A stretch of DNA of 27,518 nt from an uncultured Lachnospiraceae bacterium (GTDB lineage: Bacteria; Bacillota_A; Clostridia; Lachnospirales; Lachnospiraceae), in contig CAJTOU010000039.1 in the NCBI GenBank assembly GCA_910577835.1, positions 1 through 27,518 on the forward strand, in the 5' to 3' direction. The number at the start of each line of letters is the position of its first letter. Position 1 is the first letter of the stretch. Below are positions 15,138 through 23,700 of the stretch, one piece after another. Made by a program: the position numbers and the translations under genes. Below the pieces are notes generated by a model, which was given only the letters and a program-made list of their open reading frames with translations, ran no database searches and had not been told where the DNA came from.

Positions 15138-16880
15138 TTATGAATTGCTGCACACAATCCCTTTCTCGCTGTCCATCATCACATAAGCCCCGTTTTTCAA
15201 AATATGTGTTGCATGCTCGGCCCCAATAATAACAGGAATATCAAGTGTCAGCCCTACAATGGATGCATGTGAATCTGTCTTTCCATTCTCTGTAATAATC
15301 CCTGAAGCCTCCTTTAACTGCTCCATCATACTGTTATCTGTCTCTGAAACTACCACAATATCCCCTTGCTTGAAATAAGTCTTTAATTCCAGCGCATTTT
15401 TACACACACATAAATTGGCCTTCGCAGTCAGCTTATTCACTCCGTTTCCCTTTATCAGAATATGTCCTGCAATATGCACCTTAATCATATTTGTAGTTCC
15501 CGGTACTCCAAGCGGAAGGCCCGCTGTAATTACGGTTAAATCTCCCTGCTTTATAATTCCTTTTTTCATTGCCACATCTACTACATGGTCAAACAAATCA
15601 TCTGTATTATCCTGATTTTCAAGCTTTACCGGAATAACACCCCATGAAAGATTCAAATGCCTGCATACATATTCGTTTGGACTTCCGCCAATAATCGGAC
15701 AGGAAGGCCTGTATTTCGAAACCATTCTTGCAGTTCCGCCAAGCTTTGTCACTGTGATAATCGCAGCAGCATTCAAGTCGAGAGCTGTCGTACAGGTTGC
15801 ATGAGAAATCGCATTTGTAATATTTCCTTTTACAAAATATTTTCCGTTTTCAAATTTTTCCTTATAATTAATATCCTGCTCCGTTCTGACTGCAATCCTT
15901 ACCATTGTCTTTAAAGCCTCTACCGGATATTGTCCGGCAGCAGTTTCTCCGGAAAGCATAATGGCACTTGTCCCGTCATAAATCGCATTTGCCACATCTG
16001 TTGCCTCAGCCCTTGTAGGACGTGGATTTTTCATCATGGAATCAAGCATCTGTGTCGCCGTAATTACCTGCTTTCCAGCCTCTCTTGCCTTTTTTATAAT
16101 TTCCTTCTGAATCACAGGAACATCCTCTAATGGTATTTCCACGCCCATATCGCCTCTTGCAATCATAATACCATCTGAAACCCGAATAATTTCCTCAATA
16201 TTGTTCACACCCTGCATATTCTCAATTTTTGCAATAATGTTCATGGTCTTGCATTTCTTTTCCTGAAAAATCTTTCTTATCTCAAGAATATCTTCTGCTG
16301 TTCTGGTAAAAGATGCCGCCACAAAATCAAATCCATTTTCTATTCCAAAAGTAATATCGTCATAATCCTTCTGGCTGATAAAAGGCATGGTAAGCTCCAC
16401 ACCCGGTACATTCACGCCCTTGTGGTCGGTAACTTCTCCCTCGTTCAGCACTTTACAGACAATATCCGTATCAGAAATATTTTGTATCTCAAGCTCAATC
16501 AGTCCATCATCAATTAAAATATGGATTCCTTTTTTTACGTCGTGCATCAGGTTTTTATAGCTGATAGAAACCTGATGTTCATCTCCTTCTACTTCTTTTG
16601 TAGTAAATGTAAATAGCTGGCCTTTTTTAAGAAAAATTTTATGATTTTTAAAATTCCCAATACGGATTTCCGGTCCCCTTGTATCCAAGAGCGTTGCAAC
16701 CGGCAAATCAAGACTTTCTCTTAATTCCTCTATCTTTCTTAAGTTTTCCAGATGACGGCTGTAATCCTGATGCGAAAAATTAAATCTGGCAACATCCATA
16801 CCCTCTAACATTAATTGTTTCATAATGTTAATATCCTGTGTCGCCGGACCAAGAGTACATATAATTTTTGTTTTTCTCAT
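15138..16880 (-). CDS. pyk: Pyruvate kinase with C-terminal PEP-utilising domain
   Basis: The 580-residue enzyme converts phosphoenolpyruvate and ADP to pyruvate and ATP. Key stretches are KIICTLGPAT at the start, ARFNFSH, LLDTRGPEIRIG, IIAKIENMQGV with the active-site Lys, MIARGDMGVEIPLEDVP, and ITATQMLDSMMKNPRPTRAEATDVANAI. Residues 1-475 are the standard A/B/C domains. Residues ~480-580 are the extra domain found in Bacillus-type enzymes, similar to the phospho-carrier domain of PEP-utilising enzymes, with TDSHASIVGLTLDIPVI (His538). The start MRKTKIICTLGPAT is the family start, although the ribosome site (AAAGAGAA) is modest. It stands alone between its own promoter and that of gltA. Confidence 0.96.
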   Translation of the reverse strand: MRKTKIICTLGPATQDINIMKQLMLEGMDVARFNFSHQDYSRHLENLRKIEELRESLDLPVATLLDTRGPEIRIGNFKNHKIFLKKGQLFTFTTKEVEGDEHQVSISYKNLMHDVKKGIHILIDDGLIELEIQNISDTDIVCKVLNEGEVTDHKGVNVPGVELTMPFISQKDYDDITFGIENGFDFVAASFTRTAEDILEIRKIFQEKKCKTMNIIAKIENMQGVNNIEEIIRVSDGIMIARGDMGVEIPLEDVPVIQKEIIKKAREAGKQVITATQMLDSMMKNPRPTRAEATDVANAIYDGTSAIMLSGETAAGQYPVEALKTMVRIAVRTEQDINYKEKFENGKYFVKGNITNAISHATCTTALDLNAAAIITVTKLGGTARMVSKYRPSCPIIGGSPNEYVCRHLNLSWGVIPVKLENQDNTDDLFDHVVDVAMKKGIIKQGDLTVITAGLPLGVPGTTNMIKVHIAGHILIKGNGVNKLTAKANLCVCKNALELKTYFKQGDIVVVSETDNSMMEQLKEASGIITENGKTDSHASIVGLTLDIPVIIGAEHATHILKNGAYVMMDSEKGIVCSNS

Positions 16881-16942
16881 ATTTTCTCTTTTAAGCTAAA
16901 AAAGCTCTTTTACTCCTTTTATTTATTTTTTATAATACTCTT

Positions 16943-16972
16943 ATCATAACATTGATTATCGGTTTTAATCAA
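16943..16972 (-). promoter_or_regulatory. Promoter of pyk
   Basis: On the minus strand TTGATT (16967-16972), 18 bases, then TATGAT (16943-16948) with TGT in front (extended -10). It lies about 60 bases before the pyk start codon. Confidence 0.55.
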
Positions 16973-17034
16973 GAAAAACTTTGGAAAAAAATCCCAGATT
17001 TATAGTTATTTTAATTTTGATAACACGCTTTCTT

Positions 17035-17880
17035 TTACACTCTGATAATAAAATTATCAATCAGTCTTGTCTTTCCTATATAGACAGCAACTGCCGCCAA
17101 TATCTCGCCTTTTATTTCTTCTATACTTTCAAGTGTCTGAAAATCGACAACTTCCACATAATCAATTTTTGCAAGAGGCATGGTTTCTATTGTCTGTGTA
17201 ATAGTCTGCTTAATCTCTAAACTTTTTCTTTCTCCGCTTTCGATTTGTTCCTTTCCTTTTTGAAGTGCCCTGTTTAAAATAACGGCCTGTTTTCGCTCCT
17301 CCTCATTTAAATAAGTATTTCTGGAGCTTTTTGCCAAACCATCCTCCTCGCGGATAATCGGGCATCCTATAATCTTAATATCAAAATTCAAATCCTCCAC
17401 CATATGTCTGATAACGGCAAGCTGCTGTGCGTCTTTTTGTCCAAAATAAGCCCTGTCAGGCTGTACAATGTGAAACAGTTTGGAAACCACCGTACATACA
17501 CCGCTAAAGTGTGTCGGTCTGGTTTTACCGCATAACCCCTGTGTCAGTGTGCGCATATCCACATAGGTAGAATAATCCCGATGATACATTTCTGACGGCT
17601 CAGGATGAAATATAAGCGCGGCGCCTGCCTGTTCGCAAAGGGCCGCATCTCTGTCCAAATCTCTTGGATAGGTTTCTAAATCTTCTCCGGGAGCAAATTG
17701 TGTAGGATTTACAAATACGCTGACTACTACTTTGTCATTACCTTTTACTGCTGCGTCAATCAGGCTTTTGTGTCCCTCATGAAGATAACCCATGGTAGGC
17801 ACCAGTCCTACACTTAATCCTTGTTTTCTCCATTCTTTTACCTGTTTTCTTACTTCGTTTATTGTTGATACGATATTCAT
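17035..17880 (-). CDS. panC: Pantothenate synthetase
   Basis: This 281-residue enzyme joins pantoate and beta-alanine with ATP to make pantothenate. It has the nucleotidyl-transferase HxGH motif in VPTMGYLHEGHKSL (His34, His37). It also has SVFVNPTQF, FSGVCTVVSKLFHIVQPDRAYFGQKDAQQ and the KMSKS-equivalent GLAKSSRNTYL. The longest frame begins 13 codons earlier; the ATG at 17878-17880 gives the usual family N-terminus (MNIVSTINEVR) and has AGGAAAGG upstream. It follows panB after 101 bases, so the pair is likely one operon. panD, for the beta-alanine step, is not in the window. Confidence 0.96.
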   Translation of the reverse strand: MNIVSTINEVRKQVKEWRKQGLSVGLVPTMGYLHEGHKSLIDAAVKGNDKVVVSVFVNPTQFAPGEDLETYPRDLDRDAALCEQAGAALIFHPEPSEMYHRDYSTYVDMRTLTQGLCGKTRPTHFSGVCTVVSKLFHIVQPDRAYFGQKDAQQLAVIRHMVEDLNFDIKIIGCPIIREEDGLAKSSRNTYLNEEERKQAVILNRALQKGKEQIESGERKSLEIKQTITQTIETMPLAKIDYVEVVDFQTLESIEEIKGEILAAVAVYIGKTRLIDNFIIRV

Positions 17881-17981
17881 AACTTCTATACCTTTCCTGA
17901 TATAATCTTTATAATGCAATTAATTTCAACAGTATTTTTTGCTATAATTTGTTTTATTTGCAGTTCTTTTATTATCATTTT

Positions 17982-18815
17982 CTAATATAATTTTTCTATT
18001 ACCTCGTCAGAAATGGCGTATTCATGCTCCTTTGCCGGAAATACGCCTGAGCTGACCTCTCTTTTATATTCTTTAAATGCCTCCTTCATAATTTCACCCA
18101 CATTTGCATATTTTTTTACAAATTTTGGAGTAAAATCAGAAAACATTCCCAGTAAATCCTGATAAACCAGTACCTGTCCGTCGCAACAATTTCCTGCGCC
18201 AATTCCGATGGTTGGAATTGCCAGTTCCTTTGTGATAAGAGCGGCAAGCTTGGATGGAACACACTCTAGTACTACCGCAAATGCGCCGGCTTCTTCAATT
18301 GCTCTGGCATCTTCTAAAAGTTTCTTTGCAGCTTCTTCGGTTTTGCCCTGTACTCTGTGACCGCCAAATGCATGAATTGACTGAGGAGTTAAGCCAAGAT
18401 GAGCCATTACCGGTATTCCTGCATGTGTAATTGCCTGAATCTGCGGACATACGGCTTTTCCGCCTTCAAGCTTTACTGCGCCGGCCCGGCCTTCCTTCAT
18501 AAGCCGCCCAGCGTTGACAAGGGCATCATATGTGGAGGTCTGATATGACATAAATGGCATATCAATTACTACTAATGCATTTTTGACGCCTCTGGACACT
18601 GCCGCGCCATGGTGAATCATATCTTCCATGGTGACGGATATGGTATCTTCATAGCCAAGTATTACATTTCCAAGGGAATCTCCTACCAGAATACTGTCTA
18701 TGCCGGATTCATCCATAAGTTTTGCGGTAGAATAGTCATATGCGGTAAGCATGGTGATTTTTTCGCTGTTTAATTTTGCGTTTTTAAAAGTAAGTACTGA
18801 AGTTTTTTGTGACAT
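17982..18815 (-). CDS. panB: 3-methyl-2-oxobutanoate hydroxymethyltransferase
   Basis: This 277-residue TIM-barrel enzyme makes ketopantoate from alpha-ketoisovalerate using methylene-tetrahydrofolate. Metal- and substrate-binding residues are in place: MLTAYDYSTAKL, SILVGDSLGN (Asp46), VVIDMPFMSYQ (Asp85), AVKLEGG (Glu117) and VVLECVP (catalytic Glu184). IPTIGIGAG and GQVLVYQDLLG follow. AGGAGG is 8 bases before the ATG. It is the first gene of panBC. A leader of about 200 bases with strong base-pairing precedes it and may regulate it. Confidence 0.96.
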   Translation of the reverse strand: MSQKTSVLTFKNAKLNSEKITMLTAYDYSTAKLMDESGIDSILVGDSLGNVILGYEDTISVTMEDMIHHGAAVSRGVKNALVVIDMPFMSYQTSTYDALVNAGRLMKEGRAGAVKLEGGKAVCPQIQAITHAGIPVMAHLGLTPQSIHAFGGHRVQGKTEEAAKKLLEDARAIEEAGAFAVVLECVPSKLAALITKELAIPTIGIGAGNCCDGQVLVYQDLLGMFSDFTPKFVKKYANVGEIMKEAFKEYKREVSSGVFPAKEHEYAISDEVIEKLY

Positions 18816-18878
18816 GATAAAATCCTCCTGAAATTTTAAAATTTTTTATTTTTCGAGGAAATTTTTGAATCATAAGAA

Positions 18879-18968
18879 ATACTGTATCAAGTGAATTTCT
18901 TCTAAAAGTCGCCTCCTCGTAGACGCTTTTCTGATTGATGCAGTATGATAATAAGCTCCGGTGGAGCT
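18879..18968 (-). promoter_or_regulatory. Structured panB leader (possible pan-type regulatory RNA)
   Basis: On the minus strand the leader first forms AGCTCC/GGAGCT (18968-18954). ATACTGCATCA (18946-18936) then pairs with TGATACAGTAT (18889-18879) with one mismatch. This pairing encloses a hairpin AAAAG-CGTCT / AGGCG-A-CTTTT (18930-18904) with a single bulged A. An RNA element called the pan motif is known in front of panB/panC/panD operons in Firmicutes and is described as a hairpin with bulged adenosines. Placement and the bulged A agree, but I cannot match the consensus by eye. Confidence 0.45.
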
Positions 18969-19025
18969 GATATAAAAATAGAAAAATGATACATTTTCTA
19001 TATGAATAGAATAATGTTCGATTAG

Positions 19026-19054
19026 ATAGTAGCACATTTTATAAAGGTTTTCAA
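19026..19054 (-). promoter_or_regulatory. Promoter of panBC
   Basis: On the minus strand TTGAAA (19049-19054), 17 bases, TACTAT (19026-19031) with TGC in front (extended -10). The predicted start near 19019 gives a 5' leader of about 200 bases before panB, long enough for an RNA control element. Confidence 0.55.
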
Positions 19055-19201
19055 CAGAAATTTTGAGAAGAAGAATGAAGAAAAGGAGAGGATAATTATA
19101 TTAATTAGCGGTTGGTTGTGCATTTGTTTTTTGGAGAAAGTTGGGCAGGAAGTGAAAAGTAAAGATATCAGTATAGAATAAAGAGATTGGGGAAGGGATT
19201 C

Positions 19202-19246
19202 AAAAGAGAGAATATGGAAACCTCTGAATTCCATATTCTCTCTTTT
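19202..19246 (-). terminator. Terminator after the Rhs operon (18-bp perfect stem)
   Basis: AAAAGAGAGAATATGGAA and TTCCATATTCTCTCTTTT form a perfect 18-bp stem around a 9-base loop. A short T run follows on either strand, so it may work in both directions. It lies 45 bases after the last gene of the Rhs operon. The rest of 19055-19201 shows no other structure that I can support. Confidence 0.75.
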
Positions 19247-19290
19247 GCTGAACAACAATGTGCTGTTTAGGTTTGGCTGATTATATGCTA

Positions 19291-20766
19291 TCAGGGCTTC
19301 GCAGACCGTTTATATATAATAAAAACTCCAAATGAAACAATAAGCACTGCAAATCCAGTTATTGCTAATAATCTATTGTTATTTTCGGGTTTCTGAAGTT
19401 TTTCCAACTCCTTCTCTACCTGCAATAATTTCCATACAAGCCGGTTTCTTTTTTCTTCTGCTGTATATAAAGTATTTTCATTAATTTCTTTTACATAAAT
19501 ATCATATAATTTTATATATTCCTTTTCTGAATAAAGTGCTTTATATTTTTTTAACAGCGCCTTCAATACCAAATATTTTGGGTCGCCAAACTCTTCTTCA
19601 TCAAATGGATTTTTTCGATTTTCTATATATATAAGCTTGTTTGCAAATTCTTCCAATTCAGTATCAAAATCTGTATAATAGCTTTTATCCCTGCTGACAT
19701 AAGCCATATGAAATAAATTTTCATAACTGTATTCTGGATAAAGCTTTTTCATATATTCCAACCATACCTCAAGCTCCTTCCAGAATTTTTCTCCCCAATC
19801 TGGTTCCTCCTGTTTCTTCATTAATATAAAATTAGACAGTTCAGCCAACTCATGCCAGTTTTCTATCTTTGTCAGTTTTTCGTCAATTCCCCAGAGTTTA
19901 AACGCCTTTTCATAATGGCAATCCTCCAAACTTTTTCCCTGAACTTTTTTGTAAAATTCTTCCTCACTGTCAAGCCCTGATATAATCACTTGATTACACG
20001 CTGCCATTACTTCCACAATCCTCAGTTGTTCCCTGTTTTCCCATAAATATTGAAGCTGATGATGCATATCTTCTCTCGATTTTTCATAAAATTCCGAAGA
20101 TTCCCACGCAATTCCTTTCTCCTCAAGTACTGCAGCTTTGGATTTATCCGAAAGTCCTACATACACAATACCATTTGTTGTTCCATTATACTCGTCCAAA
20201 TCAGTATATTTAAAATATACTCCAGAATATTCATCTTCCTGCAAATAATTACGCACATACTCACAGACAGTCCTGAACTCTTCTGCCCACTTATTATTGC
20301 GTTCAAAAAACTTCTTCAATTCCTCTTTTGACAAATTTAACTGAATATATTCATGGCTTACTGTTGCATAAAGATAAATTGGTCCTGAACCTAAATATGA
20401 AGAAGAACTATTAAAATCACTGATATAGTAATTTCTATATCCTGTATCATCTCCATACAGGAACACATTACCGCCTCCATAACCATTTTGATATTCATTA
20501 TTGATATAGTTCATATCTTTTTTATAATTTTCTGCTCTTTCTATCAAAAAATCCCTTGCCTTTTTGGCTTCCAAATCTGGATTTTCTTCATATTCTTCCC
20601 TCAAAGCATAAATATCATCTATGCTCACATACCAACCACTAAACTCAATTTCAGAACAATAATTTAATTTCTCTGCATATGTAATATGACCACTGAATCC
20701 AAAAAATAAAATCAGAAAAAATAAAATAATTATATTCTTAAAATTAATAAAATAACTTCTTCTCAT
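19291..20766 (-). CDS. Signal-peptide, single-TM surface protein coupled to the Rhs gene (unknown function)
   Basis: This 491-residue protein has an N-terminal signal peptide (residues 1-31, cleavage after HITYA). A mostly helical, charged outside domain (32-462) follows, then one membrane segment (about 466-485) and a short basic tail KRSAKP. It should thus be a membrane-anchored protein facing outwards. The outside part has a Gly/Ser/Tyr-rich stretch near 90-130 and many Glu/Lys/Trp helices after 225. I do not recognise a domain. The ATG at 20764-20766 has AGGAGG at 6 bases, and the Rhs stop lies directly before that site, so translation is coupled. A longer frame from 20805 overlaps the Rhs gene and is unlikely. 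Its position after a putative toxin makes an immunity or accessory role possible; that is inference only. Confidence 0.7.
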   Translation of the reverse strand: MRRSYFINFKNIIILFFLILFFGFSGHITYAEKLNYCSEIEFSGWYVSIDDIYALREEYEENPDLEAKKARDFLIERAENYKKDMNYINNEYQNGYGGGNVFLYGDDTGYRNYYISDFNSSSSYLGSGPIYLYATVSHEYIQLNLSKEELKKFFERNNKWAEEFRTVCEYVRNYLQEDEYSGVYFKYTDLDEYNGTTNGIVYVGLSDKSKAAVLEEKGIAWESSEFYEKSREDMHHQLQYLWENREQLRIVEVMAACNQVIISGLDSEEEFYKKVQGKSLEDCHYEKAFKLWGIDEKLTKIENWHELAELSNFILMKKQEEPDWGEKFWKELEVWLEYMKKLYPEYSYENLFHMAYVSRDKSYYTDFDTELEEFANKLIYIENRKNPFDEEEFGDPKYLVLKALLKKYKALYSEKEYIKLYDIYVKEINENTLYTAEEKRNRLVWKLLQVEKELEKLQKPENNNRLLAITGFAVLIVSFGVFIIYKRSAKP

Positions 20767-20776
20767 ACAACACCTC

Positions 20777-23700
20777 CTATTTATATGTAATATACCATAA
20801 TGCACTATTATATGCTACACCAACATTTTCCCATACTGGTCTGCTATAATAACACTTATATTCTGTCCATGTAACTTGATTTGGAGTTTTTCCATTTATC
20901 CAAAATGCTGGACCCTTCCACCCTGCCTTAAACGACCACTTCCCTTCACCTTTTTGTAATCTCATAAAATGGTAATCCCATGGATTAGTTCTCAATTTAA
21001 ATGCAAGTGCATGTCTGGATAAAGAATATGATGGTGTAGTTTGGGTAATTGATTGAACCTTATACTTTAATGCTGTCAAATCTCTTTTGACATATCCTTC
21101 CAATTGATTCAATTTATCTCCTGTTTTTAATCTTCGTATATCATTACACCAATAACCCGGAGTTCCCATAATTCCTATTTCATTCATTGCTATTTGTTCT
21201 ACATTAAAAGTATTTTTATCAACAACTAAGATATTTAATGCCCATAAATAGCAGTTAAAATATGCATATTGACTTCCATTATGGTATCTTGCCATACACT
21301 CCTGACTATTATTAAGCTGGTCATCTCTTCTGATATATCCTGATACATTATTAATCACTGTTAGATTCACATCAGAGCAACCATATGCTGCCATTCCACT
21401 TTCGTCACTATATAATACTGGATTATTATAACAATACTGATATAAATTTGTCTCATTATCCAGCATATCCCTGTTCAAAAATCTCTTCACTTCTGAATCA
21501 TAATACCTTGTATTCAAATAATACAGTCCTGTCTCTTCATCATAATAATACCCTCTGTACCTGACTGGATTTCTTTTTCCCAGTTCTTTATCTCCTGTCA
21601 TGTCTGTCAGTTTTCCCCATACATCATAATCATACATACATCTGACAGTTCCATCTTTATCTGCAATTCCCTGTACATCTCCCACTCCATTTTTTACATA
21701 ATAATAATCTGTTCCATTCCATTCAAATCCTGAAATTTCATCTCCACTGTCATACAGATACCAGATGATATCTTCCCCACATTTTTCTCCTATCATCTTA
21801 TTATTCTCATCCAGCAGATATTCTGTTTCTATGCCATTTACTGTTTTCCCTATACGGATTCCATCCTTATTATATCTGTACGAAATTACACTTTCTCCAT
21901 TTGTAATACTTTCCAGCATCCTTCCACTGTTCCATGACATCTCCCAGCCATTATAATACTTTATTGGGTTTCCAGACTCATCATAAAAAATATCTTTTCC
22001 ATGATACTTCTGCAGTCCCAGTGTTGTATCTTCCCCATATCCATATAGCTTTTCTTCTATCTTATTTCCAGATAAATCAGAGAGAACAGATTTTAAAATA
22101 TTATAATTATTATCATATGAATATTCAGACACAATCCCGGCCTCATAATCATAATACTGGATTAACTGCTGGTTTTTATCATAAATGTAATCATATATTT
22201 TTTTACTATTTTCATACACCGTTTTTAAATTCCCATTTTCGTCATACTCATACTCATATGTTCCCAAAAGGTTTGCTAGGCTTATCACCAGACTGTTTTC
22301 ATCTGCTTCTTTTTCATCCAGTAAAATACTGTTTCCTGTTTCTGTCAGATATCTTGCAGCTTTTGTTTCACTGCTTTCTGTCACAAGCTCTGTCCCATTT
22401 GGCAGCAGAGCATGGAGCTGTATTCCATCTTCTGCTTCAGCAGTATATAAAGTAACTGTTCTTTCTTCTCCTTGATAGATACTGCTTTCTGTATAAATAT
22501 CTGTTTCCTTTGAATAGGATATCCGCTTTTCCAGTCCGTCACCAGCTTTATAACCAGTAAGGTTGTTTTCTTCATCATATTTCAGTTCATAAGAAGTATC
22601 ATTCAAAAAATCCTCTACCTGAACAAGCAGGTTCCCATCATACTCATACTCAAAAGTCTTTTCCCCATTCAGCCTGACAGATTTCAACAGGCTGTCTTCG
22701 TTATACTGATAATACTCATAATCTATCACATCTTCATTTGCATATTCCATTTTAACTGCATTCTCATTCTCATCATAAGTAACCCTGTTGTAAAACTGGT
22801 TATTTAAATAGGTATCTGCTGTGTTTTTTACATTATTATATTCATACTGATATACATCTCCATTTACTGCCCACACAGTCTTTCTTCCCTCACTGTCATA
22901 CTGGTAAGTTTTGATATCTGCTTCTTCCCCATCTGCAAAGATTACCGTTTCTACCTGACTGTCTGCATCCTTCACACGAAGAAATTCTGTACCTGCATTG
23001 TCATCATAATACTCTTCTTTCGTAATCCTGTTAAATATCTGCACCTGCCTGTTTCCATTCACATCAATATACACTTTTTTATGGTCATAAATACCCAGTT
23101 CTGGTTCAAATCTGCTGCTCTGGTAATCAGACTGGTCAGCAAGCGCTTCTGTGGTCAACGGTTCAATATCTTCCCCATCATTGATACCATCAAAATCTGT
23201 ATCTGCATACAACGGGTTTGTTCCTTTTTCATATTCTTCCAGTGCACTCAGCCCGTCTCCGTCTCTATCTGTATTGCTGTCAAACTGAAGAGGGTCTGTA
23301 TGGGAATATAAAACTTCATACCCGTCTGGCAGTCCATCCCTGTCACTGTCTGCATTGTATGGGTCTGTCTGCAAATCCCATATTTCATATCCATCTGGCA
23401 GTCCGTCTTCATCACTGTCTATCACAATATCCTCCAGCCCTTCTTCTGTTCTGGCTAAAGATTCAATATTTGACCATTCTTCTTCTCCAAAAACATTGGT
23501 GCATTTCACACGGATATCTATTTCCTGTACAGTTTCAGACAGTAAAAATTTGTATTCATTTCCTTTGGTTTCATATATCTTTTGAAACTCTGTGGCACGG
23601 TTCTCTCTGGTATAAATCTCCATATTCCTCACATTGATATTCCCACCATAAATTTCTATCTGATTTTCCTCTTCCACAGATGTCACAAGAATTTCAGGAT

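Noticed and set aside
15114..15139. ATGCAG/CTGCAT hairpin as pyk terminator
   Set aside because: The hairpin overlaps the pyk stop codon and lacks a T run; it also abuts the gltA -35 box.
18784..19258. Two minus-strand open frames upstream of panB
   Set aside because: They run through the panB promoter and structured leader, lack ribosome sites and show no protein-like motifs.
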